Source: Oscillospiraceae bacterium (lineage in GTDB: Bacteria > Bacillota > Clostridia > Oscillospirales > Ruminococcaceae). Taken from it: a stretch of DNA of 7,450 nt. The DNA lies in the NCBI GenBank assembly GCA_028694405.1, contig JAQUTM010000111.1, positions 1 through 7,450 of the forward strand. The letters run 5' to 3'. The translations under genes were made by a program, and so were the position numbers. The notes under the pieces were generated by a model, which was not told where the DNA came from, did no database searches, and worked only from the letters and a program-made list of their open reading frames with translations. Positions 5,813 through 7,450 of the stretch are shown piece after piece. Each line of letters starts with the position of its first letter. Within the stretch, counting starts at the first letter, position 1.

Positions 5813-5830
5813 AGGTACACAAAAGAAAGC

Positions 5831-5835
5831 GGAGG
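5831..5835 (+). promoter_or_regulatory. Ribosome binding site that fixes the ferredoxin start
   Basis: GGAGG lies 10 nt before ATG 5846 and 7 nt before an in-frame TTG at 5843. Either could initiate; the longer frame opening at 5762 lies upstream of the predicted transcription start and is excluded. Confidence 0.75.
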
Positions 5836-5845
5836 CAATTTATTG

Positions 5846-6046
5846 ATGGTAAAAACAAAAAAGACTGCTGTTATAAACAAAAAGCTTTGTGTGGGGTGTG
5901 GCTGCTGCCAAGCCGTCTGTCCTTTAAAAGCTGTCACGGTACAAGGCGGCATGTTTGCTGTTGTAAATACCGATTTGTGTGTAGGGTGCGGCAAATGTGT
6001 AAAAGCTTGCCCGGCATGTGTTATTAAAGTGGAGGTGCAGGCATAA
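5846..6046 (+). CDS. 2[4Fe-4S] ferredoxin, bacterial type
   Basis: A 66-aa low-potential electron carrier with two four-cysteine motifs: CVGCGCCQAVCP (Cys15, 18, 21, 25) and CVGCGKCVKACP (Cys45, 48, 51, 55). Each has the C-x2-C-x2-C-x3-C-P pattern, separated by the usual pseudo-two-fold spacer. Extra Cys20 and Cys58 are present. The basic N-terminus KTKKTAVINKK is slightly longer than in minimal clostridial ferredoxins. The stop overlaps the next start (TAATG), so it is translationally coupled to the membrane iron-sulfur protein, its probable electron partner. The context suggests soluble-to-membrane electron transfer rather than a housekeeping ferredoxin, which is inference. Start choice is discussed at the RBS entry. 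Confidence 0.93.
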   Translation: MVKTKKTAVINKKLCVGCGCCQAVCPLKAVTVQGGMFAVVNTDLCVGCGKCVKACPACVIKVEVQA

Positions 6047-6633
6047 TGGCACAAAAAAGATGGTACGACTATTTATGGATTTTTTCTGCTCTATATTTGG
6101 TGTTGGGGTTTTTTAATATTTTGTTTGCGTGGATAGGGCTGCTTTGCTTTTTTATCCCCATTATAATTTCTGCTGTGTTTGGCACCAAAAGCTACTGTGG
6201 GCGCTACTGCGGCCGCGGACAGCTGTTTCAGCTTTTGGGAGGCAAATGCGGTCTTTCCCGCCAAAAGGAAATTCCCGCTTTTTTACGCAGCCATTGGTTT
6301 CGCTACGGTTTTTTAATTTTTTTCTTTACCATGTTTTTTAACATGCTTTACAATACCTATTTGGTTTTTGCCGGAGCGGGCACCTTAAAGCAAGTTGTAA
6401 CACTGCTGTGGACGTTTAAACTTCCCTGGAACTGGGCTTACACCGCGGCAGGGGTGGCGCCGTGGGTGGCACAATTTGCCTTTGGCTTTTACAGCGTTAT
6501 GCTCACCTCTACGGTGTTAGGGCTAATAACAATGCTGCTGTTTCGGCCACGCAGCTGGTGTGTTTACTGCCCTATGGGTACCATGACACAGCTAATATGC
6601 ACTGCAAAAAACCACAAAAAAATAAATTTGTAA
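6046..6633 (+). CDS. NapH-like membrane-bound 4Fe-4S protein
   Basis: A 195-aa integral membrane protein of the NapH/NosR/CcoG-related iron-sulfur family. Hydrophobic segments lie at about 9-45 (probably two helices), 86-110 and 143-167. Cysteine motifs YCGRYCGRGQLF (Cys51, Cys55) and WCVYCPMGT (Cys172, Cys175), plus Cys68 and Cys185, sit at the ends of membrane helices as in NapH-type proteins. A full NapH also has a C-terminal pair of ferredoxin-type [4Fe-4S] motifs; that domain is absent here, and the upstream ferredoxin may fill the role in trans. GGAGGTG (6031-6037) precedes ATG 6046, which overlaps the ferredoxin stop by one base. No terminal reductase is visible in the window, so the acceptor or donor is unknown. 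The function is inferred from family only. Confidence 0.88.
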   Translation: MAQKRWYDYLWIFSALYLVLGFFNILFAWIGLLCFFIPIIISAVFGTKSYCGRYCGRGQLFQLLGGKCGLSRQKEIPAFLRSHWFRYGFLIFFFTMFFNMLYNTYLVFAGAGTLKQVVTLLWTFKLPWNWAYTAAGVAPWVAQFAFGFYSVMLTSTVLGLITMLLFRPRSWCVYCPMGTMTQLICTAKNHKKINL

Positions 6634-6662
6634 AAATCAGTTTATACAGTAATTGAAAACAC

Positions 6663-6720
6663 AAGCAGGGTTTTCCACAAAAAGTAGCTTTTATGTGGAA
6701 AACCCTGCTTTTTATTTTTA
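6663..6720 (+). terminator. Terminator of the ferredoxin-NapH cassette
   Basis: Perfect 17-bp stem from AAGCAGGGTTTTCCACA (6663-6679) to its complement (6694-6710), a 14-nt loop, and a T-rich tract to 6719. The stop of the convergent DegV gene is 7 nt further on. Confidence 0.93.
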
Positions 6721-6726
6721 TTGGAA

Positions 6727-7450
6727 TTAAATTGCCGGCTGTATCTTAGGACAGCACTGAATGGCCACGCACAAAGGGCCTCCCTGAGTAATAAACACCG
6801 GGCTTAATTCATGCACCAAAATTTCGGTAGCACAAAAGGCACTTTTTAACAGCTTTACCGCATGTTGGGCGGCGGTGTCGTTATCGGCATGAGACACGGT
6901 AATTAAGTGCTTGTCGTTTACACCCTGCTTTTGCATGCCTTGAATAATTGCCTTTACGGCACTTTCAAAGTTGCGGGAAATTGCAAATCTTTCCAGCTTT
7001 TTACCGTCTTGGGTTTGTGTTACCACAGGCGCCAGCTTTAAAATAGTGTTAATTTTTGCAGCAAAAGGCGTAAGGCGTCCGCCACGGCGCAAAAACTCGT
7101 AATCCTGCGGAATCAGGTAGGACTTTGTATCCTCTATACAGCGCTGTAGCCTTTGTAAAAGCTGCTCTGCCGAAAATCCGCTTTTTGCCATTTGCAGCGC
7201 TTGCTGTACTATATAACGGTGCGGTCCGCACAAGGTTTTGGTGTTTATAACGGTAATGTCCTCTTTATGGGGCATCAATTCTCTGGCGCTGCATGCACTT
7301 TGATAAGTACCCGAAAGCCCATCTGCCATAGACAACACAACAATTTTTTCGCCCTCCAGCTTTTCCATTTCGCTTAGCACATCTCCTATAGCGGGTTGTG
7401 ATGAAATAGGCACGGCACCTGCACGAACCTGCTTTAAAAAAGCTTGGCTT
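6727..7450 (-). CDS. DegV family fatty-acid-binding protein, 5' end cut by window edge
   Basis: DegV/FakB-type lipid carrier. In Firmicutes these proteins hold a fatty acid for phosphorylation by the kinase FakA, feeding exogenous fatty acids into phospholipid. About 241 residues are visible of the usual 280. Visible motifs: PISSQPAIGD (the family TSQPS-like segment), SMADGLSGTYQSA with the Ser and Thr that line the lipid head-group pocket, FLRRGGRLT, LKLAPVV (usually KPIL), HADN, and a final HELSPVFITQGGP. The frame stays open to base 7450 (SQAFLKQVRAG before PISS matches the family), so the GTG at 7413 is internal and the true start lies outside. No FakA kinase gene is in view. The Ala-Pro in place of Lys-Pro is a small departure from consensus. 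Confidence 0.93.
   Translation of the reverse strand, partial: SQAFLKQVRAGAVPISSQPAIGDVLSEMEKLEGEKIVVLSMADGLSGTYQSACSARELMPHKEDITVINTKTLCGPHRYIVQQALQMAKSGFSAEQLLQRLQRCIEDTKSYLIPQDYEFLRRGGRLTPFAAKINTILKLAPVVTQTQDGKKLERFAISRNFESAVKAIIQGMQKQGVNDKHLITVSHADNDTAAQHAVKLLKSAFCATEILVHELSPVFITQGGPLCVAIQCCPKIQPAI

Noticed and set aside
5762..5845. 28-residue N-terminal extension of the ferredoxin
   Set aside because: It would begin upstream of the predicted -10 and transcription start, and the ribosome binding site at 5831-5835 serves the shorter form.
7231..7413. GTG at 7413 as the true DegV start
   Set aside because: The frame stays open and family-like to the window edge and the conserved DegV N-terminal region would be missing, so this GTG is internal.

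Overview
The window looks like a low-to-mid GC chromosomal segment from an anaerobic Firmicute, most likely a gut-type Clostridia/Oscillospiraceae relative. Evidence: a T-box riboswitch, GGAGG-type ribosome binding sites, sigma-A promoters, strong intrinsic terminators, a clostridial-style PrsA lipoprotein, DegV and YwbE family proteins, and ferredoxin-type electron-transfer genes. Nothing points to phage, transposon or CRISPR DNA. The genus call is inference.

Layout. (1) 1-305: minus-strand T-box leader, probably reading tRNA-Phe, with its promoter at the right and its terminator cut by the left edge; the regulated gene lies outside. (2) 495-1631: plus-strand PrsA-like parvulin lipoprotein with its own terminator. 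(3) 1780-2147: a decayed livG-livF pair (branched-chain amino acid ABC transporter ATPases) on the minus strand, carrying frameshifts, nonsense codons and deletions. (4) 2303-4473: minus-strand operon ridA - DEAD-box helicase - ywbE - arsC/spx-like, tightly packed (two junctions within 1 nt) and closed by one hairpin terminator. The helicase has an in-frame TAA three codons before its conserved VLDEAD motif. (5) 4587-5371: plus-strand Crp/Fnr-family regulator with a strong promoter, a palindrome over its -10, and a terminator. (6) 5385-5708: minus-strand MmcQ/YjbR protein. (7) 5770-6720: plus-strand two-gene cassette, a 2[4Fe-4S] ferredoxin coupled to a NapH-like membrane iron-sulfur protein, ended by a 17-bp terminator stem. 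(8) 6727-7450: minus-strand DegV-family lipid-binding protein, N-terminus cut by the right edge.

How the parts may work together. The most coherent idea is a small redox module. The ferredoxin promoter has a perfect -10 but no good -35; in its place is an imperfect Crp/Fnr-like palindrome centred near -41.5, the class II activator position. A Crp/Fnr regulator is encoded about 450 bp upstream. The link between them is inference. The liv remnants and the broken helicase show decay in the central third of the window.
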